DNA of 64,000 nt from Niabella sp. (GTDB lineage: Bacteria; Bacteroidota; Bacteroidia; Chitinophagales; Chitinophagaceae): contig JAGIAT010000003.1 in the NCBI GenBank assembly GCA_017744715.1, positions 372,001 to 436,000 of the forward strand, given 5' to 3'. Position 1 is the stretch's first letter; each line of letters starts with the position of its first letter. The translations under genes were made by a program, and so were the position numbers. Under the pieces are notes generated by a model, which was not told the DNA's origin, did not search any database, and worked only from the letters and a program-made list of their open reading frames with translations. This document shows, piece by piece, positions 26,322 through 34,998 of the stretch.

Positions 26322-27836
26322 TTATTTATTTTGATGAATTTGTTGATCCAGTTGTATCCGCCATTCCTGATAAATGGTTTCATACACTTCCTGCTGTGCT
26401 GCATCCGGTGCCATCACTGTTACCCGCTCCAGGTTTTCAAACGCATTGGCCTCTGTATACATGCCCAGGCCAATACCCGCGCCGATAGCAGCGCCCACAC
26501 TGGCATCCGTATGATACAGCTCCAGCGTAAGCCCCGTTACATTTACAAATGCCCGGGCAAACACCTCGCTTAAAAAAAGATTGGCCTTACCCGCCTTTAC
26601 AATGGTTGCCCGCAGCCCGTTTTCCCGCATGATGTCCAGTCCGTACCGGAAGGCAAAGGCAATGCCCTCCTGCACTGCCCGGTATAAATGAGCCGGGGTA
26701 TGCAGGTTCAGGTCGATACCCGAAAAGCCTGCCTGCACGATGGTGTGCTGCAACATCCGTTCGGCACCATTTCCAAAGGGATAATACCGCAGTCCCCCGG
26801 CGCCAGGCACCACGCCGGCCGCCATTTCATTCATTTGGGTATACGTATGTATGCCTCCGGTACAATCCCTGATCCAGCGGTTGCTGATGCCCGCGCCGTT
26901 AATGCAAAGCAACAGCCCGATGCGTGGCTCGTCCGGAAGATGGTTTACATGCGCAAAACTATTGATCCTCGAAAGCGGGTCATACACCAGCTGATCGGTT
27001 ACCGCGTAAATAACCCCGCTGGTGCCGGCGGTGGTTGCTATTTCACCGGGCTTTAATACATTTAATGAAAGCGCATTGTTTAACTGATCGCCGGCTTTAT
27101 AAGTTATGGGCGTTCCGGCCTTCATACCCAGCTCTAACGCGCTGGCTGCACTTAGTGTTCCATGCACGGAGAACACCGGTTGCAGGTTTCCAAAAAGACC
27201 GGGATCAAATCCAAAAAAATCCAGGATATCCTGCGACACCGTGTTGCTGCGGAAATCCCAGAAGGTACCTTCCGAAAACATCGAAACCGTACTGGTAACC
27301 GTATTGCTCAGCCGGAGCGCAATATAATCGCCCGGCAACATCACCTTTCGGATCTTTTCATAAACGGCCGGCTCCTGCTCTTTTACCCAGGCCAGTTTGG
27401 CGGCCGTAAAATTGCCGGGATAGTTCAGTAAACGCTCCAGGCACCGCTCTTTTCCAATAGCCTGCAACGCCCGTTCCCCTTCGGATATGGCGCGGCCGTC
27501 GCACCAGATAATCGCATCGCGCAACACATTGTTTTCGGCATCCGTAACCACCAGCCCGTGCATCTGGTACGTGATCCCGATCGCTTCAACGGCCTGCAGG
27601 TCGCAGCCCGGCTGCTCCCCCAGTTTGCGGATCGCCGCTTTTACATCGGCCCACCATTGGCCGGGATCCTGTTCGGCCCAGCCCGGTTGCACAGATTGTA
27701 TGCCGCGTTCCACCGAATCCGGACAGGATACGGCCGCTACCACGGTCCTTGTTGCAGCATCCACCAGGGCTACCTTCACGGCAGAAGTCCCGATATCGAT
27801 CCCCAGTAAAAAGCGATTCTTTCTTTCAGCAATCAT
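26322..27836 (-). CDS. xylB: Xylulokinase (FGGY family)
   Basis: 504 residues from the ATG at 27836; another ATG at 27857 would add 7 residues, and longer forms would run through the operator. It phosphorylates D-xylulose to D-xylulose-5-phosphate for the pentose phosphate pathway. FGGY features are the N-terminal phosphate loop [12 protein letters not shown], the Y-Q-M-H-G-L substrate motif, WCDGRA, AGTSGVI in the second actin-like domain, and [10 protein letters not shown] near 430. FGGY kinases for other ketoses look alike, but pairing with xylA settles the call. Confidence 0.94.
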   Translation of the reverse strand: MIAERKNRFLLGIDIGTSAVKVALVDAATRTVVAAVSCPDSVERGIQSVQPGWAEQDPGQWWADVKAAIRKLGEQPGCDLQAVEAIGITYQMHGLVVTDAENNVLRDAIIWCDGRAISEGERALQAIGKERCLERLLNYPGNFTAAKLAWVKEQEPAVYEKIRKVMLPGDYIALRLSNTVTSTVSMFSEGTFWDFRSNTVSQDILDFFGFDPGLFGNLQPVFSVHGTLSAASALELGMKAGTPITYKAGDQLNNALSLNVLKPGEIATTAGTSGVIYAVTDQLVYDPLSRINSFAHVNHLPDEPRIGLLLCINGAGISNRWIRDCTGGIHTYTQMNEMAAGVVPGAGGLRYYPFGNGAERMLQHTIVQAGFSGIDLNLHTPAHLYRAVQEGIAFAFRYGLDIMRENGLRATIVKAGKANLFLSEVFARAFVNVTGLTLELYHTDASVGAAIGAGIGLGMYTEANAFENLERVTVMAPDAAQQEVYETIYQEWRIQLDQQIHQNK

Positions 27837-27893
27837 GCATTCTGTTTTTGATTCCATCTCAGGCAACAGGATGCAATATAATACATTTTGAAA

Positions 27894-27907
27894 TGTAATC
27901 GATTTCA
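27894..27907. promoter_or_regulatory. Probable LacI-type operator between xylB and its regulator
   Basis: TGTAATCGATTTCA is a 14-bp near-palindrome centred on ATCGAT (one mismatched pair), in the 110-bp divergent region between xylB and the LacI gene. The CG-centred even palindrome is typical of LacI-family sites, so one site may control both directions. Confidence 0.65.
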
Positions 27908-27936
27908 TTATACAAATAAAATGGCCGAAAAAGGGG

Positions 27937-27944
27937 TACATTTG
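27937..27944 (+). promoter_or_regulatory. TACATTTG, -7 box of Bacteroidota type before the xyl regulator
   Basis: This matches the TAnnTTTG consensus of the Bacteroidota primary sigma factor, but it ends only 5 bp before the ATG at 27950. If used, the transcript would be nearly leaderless. No clear -33 TTG was found at the right distance. Confidence 0.35.
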
Positions 27945-27949
27945 CTTGC

Positions 27950-28996
27950 ATGGAGAAACAGGTGACCATTTACGATCTTGCACGCGCGCTCAATCTTTCC
28001 ACGGCTACCATCAGCCGGGCACTGGATGATAGTCCGCTGGTAAAACCTAAAACGCGGGAAAAGATCCGGGCCATGGCCGATAAAATGGGTTACCGTCAAA
28101 ACCTCATTGCCAGCAACCTGCGCAAACAGCAGTCGCGGACCATTGGCGTGCTGCTGCATGAGGTCAACTCCTACTTTTCCACTTCCGTACTGGCCGGCAT
28201 CGAGAAGATCACCACGCATGAAAAGTATGATATCCTGATCGCCCACTCCGGTGAAGACGGCGAACGGGAAATTGCCAATACCCGGAATCTTTTTAATAAA
28301 CGGGTAGACGGACTGATCGTATCGCTGGCCATGACCACCGTGGCCACCGACCATTTCACCCCCTTTTTTGAACAGGGCATACCGGTGGTATTTTTCGACC
28401 GGGTGGCTAAAAAGATGCCCTGCAACAAAATTGTGATCGACAATTTTAAAGCTGGTTACGAAGCCACCGCTCATTTGCTACAGCAGGGCTACCGCCGCAT
28501 TGCACATATCACCGCCAGCTTACAGCGGAATGTATACGAAGACCGGTTCAGGGGCTATAAGAAAGCGCTGGCAGATCATAACATCCACTTTGACCCGCTG
28601 CTGATGGAAAGCTGCAGCTTGAACCGGGAAGATACCTTGGCGGTAATGGATCAATTACTGGAACAAAAACCCGATGCCTTTTTTATTACCAACGATTTTG
28701 CCGCGGCGGTTTGTATGGACGAACTGCAGCGGAGAGGCATCCGCATCCCGGAAGATATCGGGGTGATGGGTTTTAACAATGACATTCTCGGCAGCCTGAT
28801 CAATCCAAGGCTGTCTACCGTAGACTATCCCGGCACGCAGATGGGAGAAACGGCTGCGCAAATCCTGATCGATAAAATCAAAACAAAAAAGAATGGTAAA
28901 GCAACAGCCGAACATAAAAGCGTTATCATTCCCAGCACCCTGCTCATTCGTGAATCATCTGTAAAAAAGGACCGGCATCGCCGCAGCCATAAGTAA
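27950..28996 (+). CDS. LacI-family regulator, divergent from xylBA
   Basis: 348 residues. The N-terminal helix-turn-helix is V-T-I-Y-D-L-A-R-A-L-N-L-S-T-A-T-I-S-R-A, followed by a hinge and a periplasmic-binding-protein-like sensor domain (GVLLHEVNSYFSTSVLAGIE ... VMGFNNDILGSLINP). Divergent placement and the operator in between make it the probable xylose-operon repressor, released by xylose or a derivative. It is not a close copy of the other LacI protein at 20361-21389, and the two palindromes differ. Confidence 0.92.
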   Translation: MEKQVTIYDLARALNLSTATISRALDDSPLVKPKTREKIRAMADKMGYRQNLIASNLRKQQSRTIGVLLHEVNSYFSTSVLAGIEKITTHEKYDILIAHSGEDGEREIANTRNLFNKRVDGLIVSLAMTTVATDHFTPFFEQGIPVVFFDRVAKKMPCNKIVIDNFKAGYEATAHLLQQGYRRIAHITASLQRNVYEDRFRGYKKALADHNIHFDPLLMESCSLNREDTLAVMDQLLEQKPDAFFITNDFAAAVCMDELQRRGIRIPEDIGVMGFNNDILGSLINPRLSTVDYPGTQMGETAAQILIDKIKTKKNGKATAEHKSVIIPSTLLIRESSVKKDRHRRSHK

Positions 28997-29235
28997 TACG
29001 CTGCAATAAACACAATCATGCGTGCCGGCAACAGACACGGCCTTTAGCGTACTGCTAAAAACGATTCCCATACCGGCAAAAAAGGACGCCGCCGGCACCT
29101 GCCTGAAGCTTAACGATCCCTGCCATCTGTGCAAGGAGGACGGGATATCCTGCTGCGGGCAGGCGTCACCGGTAAATGATGCAGCCGCCCGGGATAGCAG
29201 TTCCGTTTCCTGCAACTGCCGGTCATGTTTTTATC

Positions 29236-29781
29236 TCAGCAACCTCCTTTACGGGGGGCACGTTTATAAATTATTTTACGTGCTTGTTCTACATAGTCGC
29301 CCGATATGATTGGGTATGAATACTTGGGCGCGTGCGATACGCTATGGCTTCTGATCATTATTTTGTCGTTAACTTTCAGGCCCTGCAATTGCTGAAATTC
29401 GTTAGCCGTTTCCGTCCCAAAACTAAGAATATAGTCGTCGCCATTAATACGCACCATCACTCCGAAACCTAATCTTGATCCTGGCGGAAGAGAAAGAGCG
29501 GTTACAACAGCTTCCATGTTGGTAAAAGCATTTATATGCTTCGTTAATTTAGCAGCACTGGCAAGCACTTTTTTACCTTCGGGAGACACTTCCCATTTTT
29601 TGTACTTTATACCTTCAGGGGTAGCCTCCCATTTTTCCCTTTCGGCTTTTATTTCAGCAGCAGAAAGGGGTTTTGGGGTTGATTTTTTAGAAGTTTCATT
29701 TTTGATTTCGCGATTGGCAAATACCAGTCCACCTGCCACAACCAGCGGCAAGATCAGCGCATAGATAACTTTTTTCATCAT
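29236..29781 (-). CDS. Exported or membrane-anchored protein of unknown function with W-E-x-P-E-G repeats
   Basis: 181 residues. Residues 2-22 form a hydrophobic signal or anchor (KKVIYALILPLVVAGGLVFA). A charged stretch has two tandem copies of W-E-(A/V)-(T/S)-P-E-G-x-K near 52-72. The C-terminal part (about 90-170) is a small beta-rich domain with FGVMVRINGDDYILSFG and V-N-D-K-I-M-I-R-S-H. I do not recognise a family. It is divergent from the membrane-anchored regulator at 29977, with 195 bp between them holding phased repeats, so it may be that regulator's target. The start could also be the second Met. Confidence 0.65.
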   Translation of the reverse strand: MMKKVIYALILPLVVAGGLVFANREIKNETSKKSTPKPLSAAEIKAEREKWEATPEGIKYKKWEVSPEGKKVLASAAKLTKHINAFTNMEAVVTALSLPPGSRLGFGVMVRINGDDYILSFGTETANEFQQLQGLKVNDKIMIRSHSVSHAPKYSYPIISGDYVEQARKIIYKRAPRKGGC

Positions 29782-29933
29782 TTTTTAATTTTTTGGTAAA
29801 AGATTTACGATTTCCAATAGTGGTAAATGCAGCGCCTTTTTTCATTTTTTATTGAACACTCAAACGCTTTTCATGTTACATCTTAATTGGTTCAGCGAAA
29901 TTACCTTCCGGTTTTTCAGCTTGGAAATCAGGA

Positions 29934-29974
29934 TTGTAAATAAAAATGTAACCTTTGTAAATAAATTGTAAATA
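29934..29974 (+). promoter_or_regulatory. Four TGTAA direct repeats in helical phase before the winged-helix regulator
   Basis: TGTAA occurs at 29935, 29947, 29956 and 29967. Three of these are the longer TTGTAAATA, with starts 21 and 11 bp apart, that is, two helical turns and one. The array ends 2 bp before the ATG of the regulator at 29977. OmpR/PhoB-type winged helices bind direct repeats at about 11-bp spacing, so this is a plausible self-regulatory site, perhaps shared with the divergent gene. Confidence 0.5.
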
Positions 29975-29976
29975 GT

Positions 29977-30867
29977 ATGTCTGATAGCCCAAATCGCCTC
30001 CCGGGGAAACGCAAATACCTGTTTGGGTTGATATTATTCTTGCTGACCACGGTGATCTGCGTGGCGATCAGCATGACGGGCAATAATGACTTTGACGTTG
30101 CCAGAAGGGAGGTTTTGCTTCGCCGGGTCGGACATGAACTGCTTTTACAGTCGGGCGACAGTGTATCACGGGTGCTTCCGGTAAAAAAGATCGGGGAAAA
30201 TGAATACCGGATCAGTTTTGAGCATGCGTTTACTTTTCAACCGGACTCGCTGGTAAATACCACGCAGCGTTTGTTAGCAAAAGACCCGCTGGCAAATGAT
30301 TATGTTGTTAACATACTTAACTGCGGTAACGCCAGTGTAGCCTATGGATTTGCAATTTCCTCCAATAAAAAAGATGATATTATAGCGTGCAGAGGGCGAA
30401 CGCAACCCACAGCATGTTATATGATGGACATTAAGTTTAAACCGACAAACATAAATGCTATAAAAAAAGTGTCGCTTTTGAGCAGCCTGTCGGTTTTAGC
30501 ATTCGTTGGATTTATTTTCCTGAAGTCTGTCAGGCCACGGAAGACCTTGCCGCACCGTCAGCAGGCAGGGATGTTTACGTTAGGGGCAATATCGTTCGAT
30601 GCGGAGACTCAAAGGCTGATGGTAAATGAAAAGACCATAGACCTGACCAGAACGGAAACCCGTGTATTACGGATTTTTGCGTTGTCTCCAAACGAACCTA
30701 TAGAACGAAGCCGGCTACAAAAAGAGATCTGGGAAGATGACGGTGTTATTGTGGGACGCAGCCTGGATATGTTCATATCAAAGCTTAGAAAAAAATTGGA
30801 GCTTGATCCGAATATCAAAATTGTGGTGATACGTGGCAAAGGCTATAAGCTTGAGGTTAGTGTTTAA
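29977..30867 (+). CDS. Membrane-anchored one-component regulator with C-terminal OmpR/PhoB-type winged helix
   Basis: 296 residues. Helix 1 spans about residues 14-32, a periplasmic region about 33-163 follows (with Cys at 116, 138 and 147), helix 2 spans about 165-182, and a cytoplasmic winged-helix DNA-binding domain about 198-295. The DNA-binding part shows the PhoB-type pattern: L-T-R-T-E-T-R-V-L-R-I-F, RSLDMFISKLRKKL and VIRGKGYKLEV. This is the reverse order of ToxR/CadC, where the DNA-binding domain is N-terminal. There is no receiver domain and no kinase nearby. It presumably senses an envelope signal and acts on DNA from the membrane. The ligand is unknown. Confidence 0.85.
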   Translation: MSDSPNRLPGKRKYLFGLILFLLTTVICVAISMTGNNDFDVARREVLLRRVGHELLLQSGDSVSRVLPVKKIGENEYRISFEHAFTFQPDSLVNTTQRLLAKDPLANDYVVNILNCGNASVAYGFAISSNKKDDIIACRGRTQPTACYMMDIKFKPTNINAIKKVSLLSSLSVLAFVGFIFLKSVRPRKTLPHRQQAGMFTLGAISFDAETQRLMVNEKTIDLTRTETRVLRIFALSPNEPIERSRLQKEIWEDDGVIVGRSLDMFISKLRKKLELDPNIKIVVIRGKGYKLEVSV

Positions 30868-31195
30868 GACGCTCCATCCAAACCAATCCGTCGGTCTGAT
30901 TCCGGGAATTGCCGGATAAAAAGGAGATGTGTATAAACGTATTCATGCAGGCGCCATGCCCCACCGGCTGCAGATCAAGTGAAAAAGTTGGGGAACTGGA
31001 GGAAAATTGATTTTCTTTCTGGTGTATGGGAGCTGAACAACCAGAGACATTTAGCTTCCTGAAGAGTTTAAAGGGCAATATCATTCCAAAGGCTTTTTGC
31101 CGGAGATCCGCGTACCGGATTTTCCGATACAGGAGTTTAGGTTATCCCGCCATCGCTGATTTGCTTTGGTTAATTTTATCAAGTGCAAATAACGT
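30868..31195. other. Intergenic stretch without a recognised gene
   Basis: 328 bp between the stop of the membrane regulator and the stop of the VOC gene (the two genes converge). Short frames here have no recognisable protein features. No strong hairpin or repeat was noticed. Confidence 0.5.
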
Positions 31196-31621
31196 TTATG
31201 CTCCTGCCTGGTTCGGGTAATAACCAATGGTCCATTTAATACCAAATTTATCGCGGGTCACTGCCATCTTCCCGGCAAAGAAATCATGCAATGGAAATAT
31301 AATATCACCACCCGCTGAAAGATTGGAGAGATACGTTTTCAGCTCATCTTCTGTACTGCAGCTCAACGACAAGGACAAGGCGTTCGCTATGGGGTTTATT
31401 GTTTCATCGGGCCCTATCCCATCTGAGGCTAACAGCACCATCGCTCCCTTTGTAAGACTGGAATGGAGGATGCTATCTGCCTTGTCAGCAGGGAACTGGG
31501 CGGCCATGGGTGACTGGCCTACTGTTATTATCTCGAGGGTAGCATCCAGCGCCTCTTTGTAAAACGTTATGGCGTCGCGACAATTGCCGTTGAACGTGAT
31601 GTGCGGGTTAATCTGTGACAT
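31196..31621 (-). CDS. VOC-superfamily (PhnB/glyoxalase-like) protein
   Basis: 141 residues from the ATG at 31621 (MSQINPHITFNGN); the longer frame to 31645 lacks support. The beta-alpha-beta-beta-beta modules of the VOC fold are seen as INPHITFNGNCRDAITFYKEAL at the start and DKFGIKWTIGY at the end, as in the PhnB / 3-demethylubiquinone methyltransferase-like subgroup. These proteins are soluble dimers; some bind metals and give resistance or act as dioxygenase-like enzymes, but most are uncharacterised. It stands alone in an AT-rich patch. Confidence 0.85.
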   Translation of the reverse strand: MSQINPHITFNGNCRDAITFYKEALDATLEIITVGQSPMAAQFPADKADSILHSSLTKGAMVLLASDGIGPDETINPIANALSLSLSCSTEDELKTYLSNLSAGGDIIFPLHDFFAGKMAVTRDKFGIKWTIGYYPNQAGA

Positions 31622-32038
31622 ATGTGTTTGTTTTTGGGTTATCAATTACTGCCAACACAAATTTAGCACAGGGTATATCTGTGTAAGCGGTAGGATAACG
31701 TCAAAAACGAGGCGTTTTACGCAATTCATTAGTCAACTCCAAGTTTCTTCTACCATACCCCCCATTGTGGTTCAAATACTACGTTTGCTAATGCGAATCT
31801 TCGCTTTTCAACTGACAAACAATGAATACAAGTAGGATATTTAACACCATATTCTTTACATTCCGGGCATCACTCCATATTACATAAATCAACGTATGAT
31901 GCACATTTATTACAGGTATTACAGGCGGTTAATGCAATTTCAAAGGAGACGTATTGAATATTGTCGTTTAAATAAAGTAAAAAATGCCGCTGTCTCCATT
32001 GCTTCTTTATTGTTATTCTTTGCTCGCAGTTATAGCTT
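31622..32038. other. AT-rich gap with a decayed coding remnant
   Basis: No intact gene. The lower part holds the zinc-ribbon-like remnant listed separately (31750-31960). The part next to the VOC gene is its upstream region, with no clear promoter box identified. Confidence 0.5.
31750..31960 (-). pseudogene. Cysteine-rich zinc-ribbon-like remnant with an internal TGA
   Basis: Read on the minus strand, one frame gives C-N-T-C-N-K-C followed by DLCNME, then a TGA at 31870-31872. It continues in the same frame as CPECKEYG ... C-I-H-C and ends F-E-P-Q-W-G-V-W at a TAG (31750-31752). Paired C-x2-C motifs on both sides of the stop suggest one former zinc-binding domain. No start codon or ribosome-binding site belongs to it, so it is called a remnant. 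A selenocysteine reading is considered and rejected. Confidence 0.35.
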
Positions 32039-32677
32039 TTATAAGTTTCGCTTTTTACTTTCAATTGCAATGAACGCTGGTAAGTATTCAGGTGTACAGC
32101 CTTTGGAAACCATTTTACCTTTGTAAAGCCCTGTTTTTTCTCCAAGCGTAATACAACGATTTCGATATTTTTTTTCAAAAACGCCAATCCAACCTGCTGT
32201 AAAATTCATTGCCCACTGCACTTCCGGTTCCTCCGTTTTTATTGTCTTTTCAATAACAGATAGCAATTCGTCACTATTGGGCTGAATTTTCCCCATCCAG
32301 CGCAGCCGTCCCTGATAGTACCAATAGGTTCTTCTTTTAAGCGAAGATTCACTGTCTTTCCAACTTTCTATTAAAGCGATTGTCATTTTGTCTTTAGTGA
32401 GTTGGTTTGCCATAAGCCAATCAATTAGTTGATTTTTTTCATTTTCGTTGTGTTGATGCATGTCGCTAACCAGGCCGTCGATCACTTCATCGGTAAGATT
32501 TTTTTTATCCATGATCAATAGGGCTAATTGCCGGGGTAAAAATTGCTTTGTTGACCAAAGCTTCATGGCCAATTCGTGGTCTTTTTTTATCTCTGTAGCA
32601 ATCTTTCGTAGGTCACCGAGTTTTGTTTTATCAGTTATTTGATTTAAGATACTTTCTGTTGTCGTATACTGTTTCAT
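32039..32677 (-). CDS. AlkD-like DNA alkylation repair protein (HEAT-repeat family)
   Basis: 212 residues from the ATG at 32677. The helix-rich sequence has the spacing of ALK/HEAT repeats of the DNA alkylation repair family (PF08713): L-G-D-L-R-K-I-A near 22, LWSTKQFLPRQLALLIMDKK near 45, W-A-M-N-F-T-A-G-W-I-G near 163. The W and R/K residues that line the DNA-binding groove of AlkD are present in part. It is shorter and less basic than canonical AlkD, so it may be a distant relative. Local base composition is AT-richer than the rest of the window, which hints at acquisition. Confidence 0.75.
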   Translation of the reverse strand: MKQYTTTESILNQITDKTKLGDLRKIATEIKKDHELAMKLWSTKQFLPRQLALLIMDKKNLTDEVIDGLVSDMHQHNENEKNQLIDWLMANQLTKDKMTIALIESWKDSESSLKRRTYWYYQGRLRWMGKIQPNSDELLSVIEKTIKTEEPEVQWAMNFTAGWIGVFEKKYRNRCITLGEKTGLYKGKMVSKGCTPEYLPAFIAIESKKRNL

Positions 32678-33370
32678 ATTGCATTTTTGTTTTTGGAGAC
32701 AAATGCTCATCTCTAATTATTACACTTCTAAAATTAACTAAATTCTTCTCTTCTTGTTTTCATCGTTCATTTCACATGGGAAATTGAGGCAACTTTTGAG
32801 AAGTGCGGTTTCTGTTCCGGAGTGCTATCAGACACGTTGATATAGGGCAGGCGCACTAGCTTGCCGGAATATATCTGAAGCAGTACGGTACAACAAGTGC
32901 AGGAGGATTGGTGATTGACAGCCAGGCAGGCATATCCTTCTCAATTCCCGTAAGTTCTTTTAGTAGTTGCATAAATTCACGGGGGTGGCGCCCCCTCTCT
33001 TCACTTGGTGGAATAGATGCGTTAAAGGCTGGGGCCGTAATATCGGATAAAAAGGTTCAAAATTTGTTTTAGCTTTTTCGAATGTATCATAGTATATACG
33101 AAGCCCCCCCTTTCATTTCCCATAATTAAAGACGCTTCATTGTTTACCATTGATCCGTCCCCGTAAGCAAGAAATGGAACCGGCTAAAGATTCTAAACCC
33201 GTCAGTGACGTAACTTCTCCGTTAAGTGCTTATGAGTTGCAGAAATTAGCAGGTAATGAAATGACGTCGTTGAAGAGCGGGTTAGCTTTAACAGCACACT
33301 GTTCTGATCCAAAAAAGATCAAGTTCGTTCAAGAAGCCGGTTTCAAAAAAGTTTTAAAAAATATTTTCCA
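32678..33370. other. Long intergenic stretch, no supported gene
   Basis: About 690 bp between the AlkD-like gene and the tRNA terminator. A small plus-strand frame at 33150-33407 ends inside the tRNA terminator hairpin and has no recognised features, so it is not called. The stretch reads like decayed sequence. No integrase fragment or att-like repeat of the tRNA 3' end was found. Confidence 0.5.
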
Positions 33371-33404
33371 AAAAAAAAGAGTTGCAAGAAAACTTACAAC
33401 TCTT
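33371..33404 (-). terminator. Intrinsic terminator of tRNA-Pro
   Basis: On the minus strand AAGAGTTGTAAG, a TTTT loop and CTTGCAACTCTT form a 12-bp stem with one mismatch (33377-33388 with 33393-33404), followed by a run of T. It starts 12 bp after the tRNA 3' end. Confidence 0.85.
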
Positions 33405-33415
33405 TAATATTTAAG

Positions 33416-33489
33416 TCGGGACGACTAGATTCGAACTAGCGACCCCTTGCACCCCATGCAAGTGCGCTACCGGGCTGCGCCACGTCCCG
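33416..33489 (-). tRNA. tRNA-Pro, anticodon GGG
   Basis: 74 nt including the discriminator base. Acceptor arms CGGGACG and CGTCCCG pair exactly. The D arm is GCGC...GCGC, the anticodon stem CTTGC/GCAAG carries loop ATGGGGT (anticodon GGG, reading CCC/CCU), and the T arm is CTAGT-TCGAATC-TAG. The terminal CCA is not encoded. The ATGGGGTG loop matches known bacterial tRNA-Pro(GGG). Confidence 0.95.
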
Positions 33490-33722
33490 AACCGGATCCC
33501 AGAACGCTATACGCGGTCTTATTGGGAGGGGTGCAAATATAATACATTTTCCTTTTCCATCAAAAGTAAAGCACATTTTTTACTGCAGTTGTTTCCAGCA
33601 ACTGCATTTCGCTCCACCGCTTCGGCTTTCCGCCCCCCTGTGGTTGCTTTCCAACCGCATCTCTCATTATCTCCCTGCATATTCCTCTAAAAATCAGAAA
33701 TTGCGCTTATCTTCGCACCTTA

Positions 33723-34988
33723 ATGAAAATTCTCATTAAGCAATCCAAGATCATCGACCCCACCTCCTCTTTTAACGGTCGCACCGCAGATATCCTTATC
33801 GTAAATGGAATCATTCAGTCTATTGGTAAAAACCTGGTTCAGAAAGGTGCCAAAGTACTGGACGCAAAAGGGCTGCATGTAAGCCCGGGCTGGACCGATC
33901 TGTTTGCAGACTTCGCCGATCCCGGATTTGAATACCGCGAAACGCTGGTAAGTGGCAGTGCTGCTGCTGCCGCCGGAGGTTTTACCGATGTATGTATTGT
34001 GCCCAATACCAAACCGGCCATTGATCAAAAATCGGTGGTGGAATATATTTGTGCAAAAGCCGCGCAGTTGCCGGTAAGCATTCACCCCCTGGGTGCCGTT
34101 ACCAAAAATACAGACGGAAAGGAACTGGCCGAGATCTATGATATGCGGCAGTCCGGCGCCATTGCCTTCACCGATGGCAAAAATGCCATCCAGTCTTCCG
34201 ACATCATGGTAAAAGCCCTGCAGTACATCAAACCCTTTAACGGGGTATTGATCCAGTTGCCGGATAATAAAGATATACAGCCCAATGGCCTGATGAATGA
34301 AGGGATTGTGTCTACCCGGTTAGGCCTCCAGGCTAAGCCGGCCATTGCGGAAGAGCTGCTGATCACCCGCGATCTTAAACTGGCCGAATATGCCGGTTCC
34401 CGCCTGCATCTTACCGGGGTTACCACCGCAGCTTCACTAAAACTGATCAGAGAAGCCCGGCAGAAAAAAACAAACGTAACGGTTTCTGTAACACCCGCGC
34501 ACCTGTTTTTTACCGAAGAAGACCTGGGTACCTACGATACCAACCTGAAGCTGAACCCGCCGTTGCGCACGGTTAATGACCGGAAAGCGCTCCTGAAAGG
34601 CATTACAGACGGCACCATCGATTGTGTGGCATCGCATCACATTCCTTATAATACCGATCATAAGATGGTGGAATTTGAATATGCCAAAAACGGGATGCTG
34701 GGCTTACAGACCGCCTATGCAGTACTCAACACGGTATTACCGGAGCTGCCGCAGGATCGCTGGGTAGCACTGCTGTCCATTAATCCCCGGAAGATCCTGG
34801 GATTGCCGGTGCCTTCCATTGAAGAAGGAGCAGCAGCCTCACTGACCGTTTTTGATCCTGCCCGGCAATGGGTATTGAATACAGACGCGATCCTGTCGCA
34901 AAGCCGGAATTCTGCTTTCATTGGCAAAACCTTAACAGGAAAGCCCCTGGGCATCATTCATAACAATCAGACAAATCTTTCATTTTAG
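33723..34988 (+). CDS. Dihydroorotase-like protein lacking catalytic residues
   Basis: 421 residues of the amidohydrolase fold, aligned along its length with class I dihydroorotase (GRTADILIVNG, V-S-P-G-W-T-D, G-G-F-T-D-V-C-I-V-P-N-T-K-P, L-N-P-P-L-R). The metal-binding H-x-H of active enzymes is replaced: DLFADFADPG stands where D-x-H-x-H-x-R-x-P-G is expected. The catalytic Asp of the T-D-H-A-P-H motif is also gone (VASHHIPYN). It therefore probably lacks dihydroorotase activity. Pseudo-dihydroorotases are known as structural partners of aspartate transcarbamoylase. Here it leads a DUF4199-glycosyltransferase cluster, 10 bp before the next gene. Often annotated pyrC, but I withhold the symbol. 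Confidence 0.85.
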   Translation: MKILIKQSKIIDPTSSFNGRTADILIVNGIIQSIGKNLVQKGAKVLDAKGLHVSPGWTDLFADFADPGFEYRETLVSGSAAAAAGGFTDVCIVPNTKPAIDQKSVVEYICAKAAQLPVSIHPLGAVTKNTDGKELAEIYDMRQSGAIAFTDGKNAIQSSDIMVKALQYIKPFNGVLIQLPDNKDIQPNGLMNEGIVSTRLGLQAKPAIAEELLITRDLKLAEYAGSRLHLTGVTTAASLKLIREARQKKTNVTVSVTPAHLFFTEEDLGTYDTNLKLNPPLRTVNDRKALLKGITDGTIDCVASHHIPYNTDHKMVEFEYAKNGMLGLQTAYAVLNTVLPELPQDRWVALLSINPRKILGLPVPSIEEGAAASLTVFDPARQWVLNTDAILSQSRNSAFIGKTLTGKPLGIIHNNQTNLSF

Positions 34989-34998
34989 TATACAACGC

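Noticed and set aside
29022..29309. A Cys-rich plus-strand frame after the xyl regulator
   Set aside because: It overlaps the end of the gene at 29236-29781, has low complexity and no family resemblance.
31870..31872. TGA as a selenocysteine codon in the Cys-rich frame
   Set aside because: No SECIS-like hairpin follows, there is no start codon, and most Bacteroidota lack the selenocysteine system. A pseudogene is the simpler reading.
32039..32187. A second minus-strand frame (31870-32187) overlapping the AlkD-like gene
   Set aside because: It is a shadow of the AlkD-like coding sequence over most of its length; only its 3' part beyond 32039 is discussed, as a remnant.
33150..33407. An 85-codon plus-strand frame next to tRNA-Pro
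   Set aside because: Its last 25 codons lie on the tRNA terminator hairpin, its composition is not protein-like, and it has no recognised features.
33416..33489. tRNA-Pro as the attachment site of an integrated island
   Set aside because: No copy of the tRNA 3' end and no integrase was found within the AT-rich patch at 29-33 kb.
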